A DNA stretch of 64,000 bases from Oligoflexia bacterium (GTDB lineage Bacteria; Bdellovibrionota; UBA1018). Made by a program: the position numbers and the translations under genes. The notes beneath the pieces were generated by a model. The model ran no database searches. It was not told where the DNA came from and worked only from the letters and a program-made list of their open reading frames with translations. The stretch is from positions 198,103 to 262,102 of the forward strand of contig JACMNQ010000057.1 in the NCBI GenBank assembly GCA_014378465.1, read 5' to 3'. Below, piece after piece: positions 53,591 to 61,225 of the stretch; the first letter of the stretch is position 1; every line of letters starts with the position of its first letter.

Positions 53591-54871
53591 TCAGCCCTGG
53601 CAGGCTTTCGCCACATCCTCGATCGCGACGGTCCGCTGCTGGCCCGTCGCAAGTTCCTTCACGACGACTTTGCCGTCAGCGAGTTCCGCGTCTCCGAGGA
53701 GAACGACGTGGCGGGCCAGGTGTTTCGCGGCCTGCTTGAGCTGCACCCCGAACCCGCCCGCATCCAGAGGAGTCGCCACTCGCAGTCCGGCTTCGCGCAG
53801 GGAACGGACGATCTTTTCAGAGATACCGCGCAACTCCTTCGTTGGCAGAGTCACGAAGACGTCCATCGCCGATTTCATCTCCGGGAGAAGTTTGTGGGTT
53901 TCAAGAAAATCTCGAAGCGTCACATCACCGAAACCGAGGCCCACTCCCGAGAGTTTATCCTTGCCGAACATGCCGATCAGATTGTCGTAGCGCCCGCCTC
54001 CGAACATCGCGCGATTGTTTTCGCCCGAAGTGTCGTACATTTCAAAGACCGTTCCCGTGTAGTAGTCCAGCCCGCGCATGACGGTCGCATCAAAGACAGC
54101 CTGCTGCCCAAGACCTGAATCCTTGAGAAACGCGAAGAGTGACTTGAGCTCCTCCACTCCCTGACAGGGGTAGTTCACAGCAATTTCATCGAACGAGGAT
54201 TTGAAAAAAATTTCCATCTTCGTCTGGAGCTCCGGAGCGAGTCCCAGGTCGCCCAGCCATTTTGCATAAGCCGCCTCACCGATCTTCGCGCGAGCATCAA
54301 TCGCCTTGGAGACCGCGAGCGCCGCAGAGGCATCGAGCCCGAGAACGGAAGTGAAGACATGATCCATGAGTCGGCGATTGTTGATCTTGATGGCGACATG
54401 TTTTTCGCCTCCGAAGCTCTTGACCAGATCAAAGGCCAGAGACAGGAGCTCAGCGTCCGCCAGAAGCGGATCTCCGCCGAGCACATCGACATTGAGCTGC
54501 CAATGCTCACGGAGTCTCCCACGTTGAGGACGTTCATAGCGCCAGACATTGGGGATGCTGTACCAGCGGACCGGCTTTGGCAGTTCATTGATCTTGCCGG
54601 CCACCATGCGGGCCAGAGTCGGAGTCATCTCAGGACGAACCGCCATCTTGCGGTCTCCGCGGTCGATCATCCAGTAGAGCTGCTGATTGACCAGTTCCTC
54701 ACCGCTTTTGGCCGCGTAGAGCTCAAACGGCTCGAGCATCGGGCCGTCGTACTCTTCGTAGCCGTAACTTTCGACCACCTGGCGCATTTTGGCGAACATC
54801 CAGCGCTGGATTCGCATGTCTTTGGGATAAAAATCGCGGGTGCCCTTGTAAGGCTGGGTGGATAGGCTCAT
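53591..54871 (-). CDS. hisS: Histidyl-tRNA synthetase
   Basis: Encodes 426 residues. It has the class IIa layout: KGTRDFYPKDM at the N-terminus, VRPEMTPTLARMV, motif 2 VWRYERPQRGRLREHWQLNVD, the histidine-specific RGLDYYTGTVFE, motif 3 FGGGRYDNLIGMFG, and a C-terminal anticodon-binding domain (VFVTLPTKEL to the end). It charges tRNA-His in the cytoplasm. It diverges from the nitrilase-family gene with a 62-nt gap. Confidence 0.97.
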   Translation of the reverse strand: MSLSTQPYKGTRDFYPKDMRIQRWMFAKMRQVVESYGYEEYDGPMLEPFELYAAKSGEELVNQQLYWMIDRGDRKMAVRPEMTPTLARMVAGKINELPKPVRWYSIPNVWRYERPQRGRLREHWQLNVDVLGGDPLLADAELLSLAFDLVKSFGGEKHVAIKINNRRLMDHVFTSVLGLDASAALAVSKAIDARAKIGEAAYAKWLGDLGLAPELQTKMEIFFKSSFDEIAVNYPCQGVEELKSLFAFLKDSGLGQQAVFDATVMRGLDYYTGTVFEMYDTSGENNRAMFGGGRYDNLIGMFGKDKLSGVGLGFGDVTLRDFLETHKLLPEMKSAMDVFVTLPTKELRGISEKIVRSLREAGLRVATPLDAGGFGVQLKQAAKHLARHVVLLGDAELADGKVVVKELATGQQRTVAIEDVAKACQG

Positions 54872-54933
54872 GGGCAGAATCTAACTCAGAAGAGGCTCAA
54901 AATCATGAAATTTTGTGCTATGGACATCACACT

Positions 54934-55734
54934 ATGCGGATTGCAGCCATTCAGATGAACTCGACTCCCGACCGTGACCACAACATGAACCAGGCTTACC
55001 AGCTGTTTCAGGAAGCCATGGAATATGGTCCGAGCCTGATTTCGTACCCTGAAAATTTCACGCTGTTCGTGGATGATCAGGATGCGCTGTTTGAACAGGC
55101 GGAGACGATTCGAGGCCATACGGTCGAAGTGCTCCAGGAATGGGCCGCTGAACATGACGTCTGGCTACTCGCGGGCAGTCTGCCGATCAAAGCCAAAGAA
55201 GGTCGAGTCACGAATACCAGCCTGCTGCTCACCCCCGAAGGCGACATCCACTCTCGTTACGACAAGATGCACCTCTTCGACGTGGAACTTGCCGGGGACC
55301 GCTCCTACCTTGAGTCCAAAAACGTCGAACCCGGTAAAAAGCCCGTGCTTGCCGACACTGCCTGGGGAAAATTCGGTCTCTCGATCTGCTACGATCTCCG
55401 ATTTCCTGAGCTCTACAGAAAATACTCCGCTGAAGGTGCTTCGGTGCTGTTTGCTCCCTCCGCCTTCACGGCCCTGACGGGCAAAGCCCATTGGGACGTT
55501 TTGACGCGCGCACGCGCGATCGAAAATCAGTGCTATGTGATCGCTCCTGCTCAGACGGGTTCACCTTACGAAGGTCGCATGACGCATGGACACACGCGCA
55601 TTGTCGACCCTTGGGGCAAAATCATCGCTGAGCGTCCGGCAGGACCCGGAGTCGTCTGGGCTGAAATGAATTTCGACGCGCTTGAAAAGATCCGCACGGA
55701 TCTGCCGGCTCTCAAGAACCGCCGACTCAAGTAA
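54934..55734 (+). CDS. Carbon-nitrogen hydrolase (Nit/omega-amidase type)
   Basis: Encodes 266 residues from ATG 54934 (MRIAAIQMNSTPDRDHN). The catalytic triad of the nitrilase superfamily is complete: Glu in SYPENFTLF, Lys in YDKMHLFDV and Cys in LSICYDLRFPELYR. The GKAHWDVLTRARAIENQCYV and MTHGHTRIVDPWGKIIAE segments place it with the Nit1/Nit2 branch, which hydrolyses deaminated glutathione or alpha-ketoglutaramate as metabolite repair. It lies 41 nt upstream of serB on the same strand. Confidence 0.92.
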   Translation: MRIAAIQMNSTPDRDHNMNQAYQLFQEAMEYGPSLISYPENFTLFVDDQDALFEQAETIRGHTVEVLQEWAAEHDVWLLAGSLPIKAKEGRVTNTSLLLTPEGDIHSRYDKMHLFDVELAGDRSYLESKNVEPGKKPVLADTAWGKFGLSICYDLRFPELYRKYSAEGASVLFAPSAFTALTGKAHWDVLTRARAIENQCYVIAPAQTGSPYEGRMTHGHTRIVDPWGKIIAERPAGPGVVWAEMNFDALEKIRTDLPALKNRRLK

Positions 55735-55775
55735 ATCCCATCCGGATTCATCGGGCATTGTGTTACTTTGGAAGC

Positions 55776-56999
55776 ATGGAAGCCACAGGAAACTCCACCG
55801 TCCTCATCACGGTCTCCGGTCATGATGCCCCCGGAATCACTTCGGAGCTGACCGGCATTCTCGCCGAAAGCCAAGTCAACATCCTGGACATCGATCAGGC
55901 CGTGATCCGGGATCTGCTTTCCCTTTCCATCCTTTTTGAAATCGCGCCGAGTTCGACCGTGGCGACTTCCGCTGCCGCGACTGAAAAAGCCCTCATCAAG
56001 GATCTGCTCTTCAAAGCGACCGAAATGGGAATGAAGCTGGAATTCCGAAATCTCGGCCCTGCCAAAGCACCGACTCCCAAGGCTTATCACTACGCCGTGA
56101 CTCTGATCGCTGAACCGGTCAGCGCAAAAGCCCTGCACGAAGTGACCGCAGTGCTCGCGAAATTCAAACTCAACATCGATGTCATCGAGCGTCTGAGCGA
56201 AGGCGAATTCGGCTGCGTGGAAATGCTGGTCTCGACCACGCAGGAACTCGACCGCAGCGAACTCAAGAAACAGCTCCTCTCCATCGCGAGACAGCAATCC
56301 GTCGACATCGCGCTGCAGGCCGAGGGCCTTTATCGCCGCGCCAAACGCATGGTCGTCTTTGACATGGACTCCACCCTGATCCAGAGCGAAGTCATCGATG
56401 AGTTCGCACGTGAAAAAGGCGTCTATGACGAAGTTTCCGCAATCACCCATGAAGCGATGTCCGGCAAGATGGATTTTGATGAAAGCCTCAAAAAACGCGT
56501 CAGCAAACTCAAAGGCCTGACCACCGCCCAGATCGACACGGTCTATTCACGGGTGCAACTCACTCCGGGGGCTGCGGATCTCATCCACGTACTCAAGAAA
56601 CTCGGTTACAAAGTGGCCTTGATCAGCGGCGGCTTCACCTGCATCGCCAACCGCCTGAAGGACCAGCTCGGCATCGATTTCGCCTATGCAAACACGCTTG
56701 AAATCGAGAAAGGTGAACTGACTGGCAGAGTGATCCTCCCGATCGTCAATGCTCAGCGCAAAGCGGATCTCCTCGAGATCATCGCTCAACAGGAGCAGAT
56801 TCATCTGGATCAGGTCATCGCCATCGGAGACGGAGCCAACGATCTTCTGATGCTTGAAAAGGCGGGGTTGGGCATCGCGTTCAATGCGAAGCCGGTGGTC
56901 AGTGAAAAAGCCGCATTTTCGATCAGTCAGAAGAATCTTCGATCGATCCTGTACTTGCTCGGAATCTCGGGCCGCGACCTTTCAGAACTCCTGACTTGA
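55776..56999 (+). CDS. serB: Phosphoserine phosphatase with N-terminal ACT domains
   Basis: Encodes 407 residues. Two ACT-like domains occupy about 1-175 (VLITVSGHDAPGITSELTGI, then YAVTLIAEPVSAKALHEVTA). The HAD catalytic domain follows: motif I VVFDMDSTLIQSEVIDEFA, motif II LISGGFTCIANRL, motif III Lys in NAQRKADLL, motif IV AIGDGANDLLML. It catalyses the last step of serine synthesis, phosphoserine to serine, and the ACT domains suggest amino-acid control. ATG 55776 follows GGAAG closely. Confidence 0.95.
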   Translation: MEATGNSTVLITVSGHDAPGITSELTGILAESQVNILDIDQAVIRDLLSLSILFEIAPSSTVATSAAATEKALIKDLLFKATEMGMKLEFRNLGPAKAPTPKAYHYAVTLIAEPVSAKALHEVTAVLAKFKLNIDVIERLSEGEFGCVEMLVSTTQELDRSELKKQLLSIARQQSVDIALQAEGLYRRAKRMVVFDMDSTLIQSEVIDEFAREKGVYDEVSAITHEAMSGKMDFDESLKKRVSKLKGLTTAQIDTVYSRVQLTPGAADLIHVLKKLGYKVALISGGFTCIANRLKDQLGIDFAYANTLEIEKGELTGRVILPIVNAQRKADLLEIIAQQEQIHLDQVIAIGDGANDLLMLEKAGLGIAFNAKPVVSEKAAFSISQKNLRSILYLLGISGRDLSELLT

Positions 57000-57031
57000 A
57001 CAGTTGACCGCTCTATGTTGAAATAGTGCAC

Positions 57032-57727
57032 ATGAACATAGCACTTTTGTCGATGGATGGTTTCCTTTTTGCACTTCGGTGGTTTCACGTCTTCTTCGGT
57101 GTGATCTGGATCGGCCTTCTTTACTACTTCAACTTCGTTCAAGGCCCGTTCTTCGCCGAGACCGATGCTCCGACAAAATCCCAGGCCATTCAGAAACTCC
57201 TGCCTCGCGCACTCTGGTGGTTCCGTTGGGGCGCCATGTTCACTCTGATCACCGGAATTCTGCTGGTCACTGGCCGCACGCATCAGGGCTTCAGCTTCGC
57301 TTCTTCCTGGGGAGTGAACATCCTGACCGGCATGTCTCTGGCCACCGTCATGTGGTTCAATGTCTGGTTCATCATCTGGCCCAATCAGAAAGTCGTCATC
57401 GCTTCAGCCACTCAGGTGGCTGGAGGCGGTACTGTCATTCCTGAAGCGGCAGCTTGTGCGGCAAAAGCGGGCCTGGCTTCACGCACCAACGTTCTTTTCT
57501 CCATCCCTGTTCTCTTCTTCATGTCAGCTGCGAGAAATCTGAACGTGACGGTCGATGAAAGCTCCAAATTTGGACTCTGCGCCGCTTTGATCGCGATTGT
57601 GATCCTCGGCCTTGAATTCAACGCCATCAAAGGCAAGACGGGCCCTCTCACCACCGTGAAAGGGGTCATTCATTGCGGCTTCGCACTTGCCCTCGTGATG
57701 TATGCCATCGTTGAGATCACGCTCTGA
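57032..57727 (+). CDS. Urate_ox_N-type integral membrane protein
   Basis: Encodes 231 residues with about six to seven membrane helices. LRWFHVFFGVIWIGLLYYFNF, then LWWFRWGAMFTLITGILL, then VMWFNVWFIIWPNQKVVI, and the final VKGVIHCGFALALV fit the membrane domain of PuuD-like urate hydroxylases (urate oxidase N-terminal domain). The C-terminal cytochrome c domain of PuuD is absent. Many stand-alone homologues are of unknown function. Histidines in the helices could ligate heme. No purine-degradation gene is nearby. Confidence 0.7.
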   Translation: MNIALLSMDGFLFALRWFHVFFGVIWIGLLYYFNFVQGPFFAETDAPTKSQAIQKLLPRALWWFRWGAMFTLITGILLVTGRTHQGFSFASSWGVNILTGMSLATVMWFNVWFIIWPNQKVVIASATQVAGGGTVIPEAAACAAKAGLASRTNVLFSIPVLFFMSAARNLNVTVDESSKFGLCAALIAIVILGLEFNAIKGKTGPLTTVKGVIHCGFALALVMYAIVEITL

Positions 57728-57732
57728 TTTCA

Positions 57733-57815
57733 TCACCGTCTGAGCTGAACTCCAGCTTCGTCCGACGGTGACTTCAAAACTTTGACCCGTTCGGCACTGC
57801 CGGACGGGCATTTTT
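57733..57815 (+). terminator. Two-hairpin Rho-independent terminator
   Basis: A first stem pairs TCACCGTC 57733-57740 with GACGGTGA 57764-57771. A second pairs CCCGTTCGGC 57786-57795 with GCCGGACGGG 57799-57808 (one wobble) and is followed by T5 at 57811-57815. It ends transcription of the Urate_ox_N gene and abuts the stop of the convergent gene. Confidence 0.8.
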
Positions 57816-58687
57816 CACTTCAAGATCTTCGAATAGATCCCGTCCAGGTATCGCCTGCCATATTCTTCGATGCCCGATTTGAGCCGGCCCTTGCTGAGCC
57901 TGGAGAAGACGTCCTTCTTCTTGTAGAGATCGACTTCCAGGAAAAGACTCTGGACCACGGTCACCTGAAAGGTCTTCGTGTCGCAGGCCGCGTGGTGCCA
58001 CTCTCCCCAGCCATCAAAATAGTGAGCCGTATAAGCATCACGAATCCAGACCGTCGCTTCATCAGCACTCGTCGCGCGTCTCACATCCAGGATCTGACGA
58101 ATCGCGCGCATTTTTCCGGGGGCGAGATTCAGCTTTCGACTGACGAAGCTCGGAGTGTCGGAAATCGGGATCTTTGCTTTGAACCCTGAATCACCGAACC
58201 ATTTCCAGGGGTCGAGCGGATCACCGGGAAATTCATACTCCATACGCCGCTGGGTTTTCCGGTAAGCCTGTATCCGGGCTTTGACCAGTTCGAGGAGCTT
58301 GTCTTTTCGCTTCTCTTCCTTCACGGCGGAGACCTGACTGACTTCGGCCTGATTCAGTTTGAAGTTGCAGGGGAACTTTTCGCAATCATGGATCGCGTCG
58401 AGATCCTGCTCAGCCCAGGGGGACCAGCTGTTCCAATTGGGCGAAGCTGGGTCGAAATACGGCCCGAATTCAAGTTGGTAAGTGCGTTGAACCGCAGCTT
58501 CGCATTCCTTGATTCCTGGAGTCGAAAACTTCTGCACCCTCGCGAGATCCGTGAAGATCGCTTCCGAATGATCTCCGAACCACGCCTGTTCCTTGTTCTT
58601 CTGCAGCAGCTCGGACACTGGACCGTAGGGCGTGAGGACCAATGCCCCGCCACCCAATGCCGCTGCAGCCAGAACTCGCAAAGCCAT
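57815..58687 (-). CDS. Secreted protein, unknown, in mla-like operon
   Basis: Encodes 290 residues. A short hydrophobic N-terminus (LRVLAAAALGGGALVLTPYG) suggests export. The mature part is rich in Trp, Tyr and charged residues: GPYFDPASPNWNSWSPWAEQ, WIRDAYTAHYFDGWGEWHHA, SGIEEYGRRYLDGIYSKIL. Conserved-looking Cys pairs may form disulfides. It starts 3 nt after the MCE gene, so it is probably part of the lipid transport system, perhaps as a periplasmic partner. No family recognised. Confidence 0.72.
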   Translation of the reverse strand: MALRVLAAAALGGGALVLTPYGPVSELLQKNKEQAWFGDHSEAIFTDLARVQKFSTPGIKECEAAVQRTYQLEFGPYFDPASPNWNSWSPWAEQDLDAIHDCEKFPCNFKLNQAEVSQVSAVKEEKRKDKLLELVKARIQAYRKTQRRMEYEFPGDPLDPWKWFGDSGFKAKIPISDTPSFVSRKLNLAPGKMRAIRQILDVRRATSADEATVWIRDAYTAHYFDGWGEWHHAACDTKTFQVTVVQSLFLEVDLYKKKDVFSRLSKGRLKSGIEEYGRRYLDGIYSKILK

Positions 58688-58690
58688 AAT

Positions 58691-60274
58691 TTATCTCAGT
58701 GTAAAGAGAATCTTGATGTCTTCATCGTCAAAGGTGATGCCGGCTCCGTAGAACCAGGCGAAGTTTGAAGAACGACCGTCGACGGTCTCGACTCTGCGAA
58801 CGGATTCAATCCCGCCCTTGACATAAAGACTGCTCAGCACTTTGTCATAGGCAAAAGGAGTCACTTGCAAAGTCATGCGGTCATTGACCGCAATCCCTCG
58901 TCCGCGGGAGTAGATGTCGTTTCTGAAGATGAACATCGACTCCTTGTCGTGAGGACCGAGGTTGAGAGCCACTGAAATCGCTCCGTCACCGTGCAATGAG
59001 CCGGCTGAAACATCGATGCGACGATAAAAAGTCTTGCCCAGCATTGCCGTGAGAAGAATTCCGCCTTCTTCGACTTCGCGGGTTTCAACCGTGGTCGATT
59101 GGCCACCGGCAACTGAAGTCGTCGTATTGAGGACTTTCAATTTGCCGCGAGGATCCAGCGAGATTCCCAGAAGGTAGTAACGGTCCGGTTCAGGCCAGAT
59201 GCCCAGTCTGAAAAAGCCACGTCCGCCGCGATAAACGGGTACCTGTTCAGCACCGACGTCAACGACGAACCTCACGCCGCCCACCTTGCTCAAAAGCTTG
59301 TTGAGGTTATGCAGTGCCAGTTTGATCTGATCAGCGTAGGCCGGATCATTGAGAAGCATTCCCAGTGATCCCTGACCTTGATTGATCCGGGTCATGATGC
59401 TTCTGAACTGCTCCAGGGAGTCTTCGAGCTTTCCAAGTGAGCGCTGTGCAGTCGTATTGAGGTTGCCTTCGGGAGAAAGAGTCTTCGATGCGTTGAGCAG
59501 AGCCACGTTGAGCTGCTGCATGGCTGCACGCATCTCCTTCGGATTGATCGAATCCTTGAGGTTGGTCGTGAGATGAGTCATCTCCACCACGAGAGTGTCG
59601 ACCTGATTGACCAGCTTTTCAATGTCCTGCGACTTCTGTCCGACCGGAATTTCCTTGGAATCCTGTCGAGGAGCCGCGATTGCGCCTGGAAGCAGATTCT
59701 CAAAAGCCAGATCCAGGACTCGTGCGGTGGACTTCCAGATTTTCTGACAGGCGGCTTGCCCAGTGGCCTGCCATGCGGTTTGTATGACGATGCCTTCGAG
59801 TTTCAGCTGATTTGCACCCTCCGCAGAAGGAGGTAGGGGCGTTTCCTGAGGAACGGCAACGGCCGGAGGAGTGAAATTTCCATTGGCCGGAGCCTTGTCG
59901 ACGTGCTGACTGCCGACGTACTTGACGGGCTTGAGTTCCACGAACTTGTCGCCCAAAAAGCCTTCACCGCGCAAGTAAGCGCGAGTGCTCGGAAGGACTT
60001 CGACGGGTGCGGTGATGCAGATCCCGAGCTTCACGTGAGTTTCCGTGAGCTCAACGCTCTTCAGGTAACCGATCTGAAGTCCAAGCGAGCGAATCGGAGA
60101 CTTGGTCTTGAGGCCCGTCGCATCCTCAACGTTGATGCTGACCAGCTCACAGGGTCTCCACCAAAAAGGTTTGTCATTGACGAAAACCGTCAAGGCTCCA
60201 ATCAAGGTCAACCCCAGAATGATGAAAAGGCCAACCCGGATGCGTGTGGAAGAACTGGCGTGAGATGGATTCAT
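58691..60274 (-). CDS. MCE-domain (MlaD-type) lipid transport protein
   Basis: Encodes 527 residues. One N-terminal membrane helix (RVGLFIILGLTLIGALTVFV) precedes the MCE domain: VSINVEDATGLKTKSPIRSL, GLQIGYLKSVEL, YLRGEGFLGDKFVELKPV. A long helical region (about 200-330) containing LVNQVDTLVVEMTHLTTNL is followed by a C-terminal part that alternates like beta strands (GGRGFFRLGIWPEPDRYYLL, VYSRGRG-like) and ends ILFTLR. It is longer than MlaD (about 180 residues) and nearer to PqiB- or Mce1-like tunnel proteins. Start directly abuts the mlaE stop (TAA-ATG). Confidence 0.85.
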   Translation of the reverse strand: MNPSHASSSTRIRVGLFIILGLTLIGALTVFVNDKPFWWRPCELVSINVEDATGLKTKSPIRSLGLQIGYLKSVELTETHVKLGICITAPVEVLPSTRAYLRGEGFLGDKFVELKPVKYVGSQHVDKAPANGNFTPPAVAVPQETPLPPSAEGANQLKLEGIVIQTAWQATGQAACQKIWKSTARVLDLAFENLLPGAIAAPRQDSKEIPVGQKSQDIEKLVNQVDTLVVEMTHLTTNLKDSINPKEMRAAMQQLNVALLNASKTLSPEGNLNTTAQRSLGKLEDSLEQFRSIMTRINQGQGSLGMLLNDPAYADQIKLALHNLNKLLSKVGGVRFVVDVGAEQVPVYRGGRGFFRLGIWPEPDRYYLLGISLDPRGKLKVLNTTTSVAGGQSTTVETREVEEGGILLTAMLGKTFYRRIDVSAGSLHGDGAISVALNLGPHDKESMFIFRNDIYSRGRGIAVNDRMTLQVTPFAYDKVLSSLYVKGGIESVRRVETVDGRSSNFAWFYGAGITFDDEDIKILFTLR

Positions 60275-61060
60275 TTAATTGTTCACCGTAAGTTTCGCAA
60301 ACCCGAAGGGCAAGAAGGAAGTCAGAATATAATCACTGCAAAGAACCGTGAGAAAAGTGGCCACGACGGTATTGCGAGTGGCGAGGCCGACGGCCCGTGC
60401 TCCACCCTGCGCCTGGTAACCACAGAAACAGCCGATCGAGGTCAGTACCGTGCCGAAGACCGCACCTTTGACTACACAATGAGTCATGTCGATCGCATCC
60501 ACCACTTTGGCGAATTGCATCCAATAGATGGCTGAATCCAGTCCCATGATTCCGCAGGCAATGCCTGCACCAGCAAGAGACGCGACCGCGGAAAAGAAAA
60601 TTGCGAGAAGCGGCACCATGAAGAGGCCAGCGAGAATTCGAGGAGTCACCAGAAACTCGATCGGATCCACTGCCATCACTTCGAGGGCGTCGACCTGTTC
60701 CGTCACGCGCATGGTGGCGATTTCAGCCGCCATGGAGGCGCCTGCCCGGCCAGTCACCATGATTGCGGTCATCACCGGTCCGAGTTCGCGGAACAGCGAG
60801 ACGCCGATGCTGCCTCCGAGAAGTGCTTCGGCACCGAAGATCTTGAACGAGATGTAAAGCTGGTAGCCCAACACTGCGCCCATGAACATGGCCGCGATCG
60901 TGATGACTCCGCTGGAACTGACGCCGATGGCTTCGCACTGTTTCAAAAACAGGCCTCGACGACGCCACATTTTGGGAAGTGTTTCGAAGGATCTGAAGCA
61001 AAAAAGACCGAAGTCCCCGAGAGTGAGCACTGCTGATTGGAAGACTTCAATGAGTTTCAC
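60275..61060 (-). CDS. mlaE: MlaE-type ABC transporter permease
   Basis: Encodes 261 residues, normal for MlaE. Polytopic, with the family signatures FRELGPVMTAIMVTGRAGASMAAEIATMRVTEQVDALEVMAVDP (a 44-residue block at about 89-132), LVTPRILAGLFMVPLLAI and the C-terminal IGCFCGYQAQGGARAVGLAT. Works with an ATPase and an MCE protein to move phospholipids between membranes. The ATPase gene mlaF is not adjacent in this window. Confidence 0.93.
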   Translation of the reverse strand: MKLIEVFQSAVLTLGDFGLFCFRSFETLPKMWRRRGLFLKQCEAIGVSSSGVITIAAMFMGAVLGYQLYISFKIFGAEALLGGSIGVSLFRELGPVMTAIMVTGRAGASMAAEIATMRVTEQVDALEVMAVDPIEFLVTPRILAGLFMVPLLAIFFSAVASLAGAGIACGIMGLDSAIYWMQFAKVVDAIDMTHCVVKGAVFGTVLTSIGCFCGYQAQGGARAVGLATRNTVVATFLTVLCSDYILTSFLPFGFAKLTVNN

Positions 61061-61225
61061 GATCGTTCCAGTTAAGACCAGAACTGGCTCAAAGACAATC
61101 GTTTAGAATAGAAAACTCCTTCACCAGAATGGTCTGACGCATCGCAACTCAAGCTTGCGAGAGCGGCCACGGGAAGGCATTCTGATCTGGTAATAACTTT
61201 TTTGTCGGGATACCCATTTCACACC

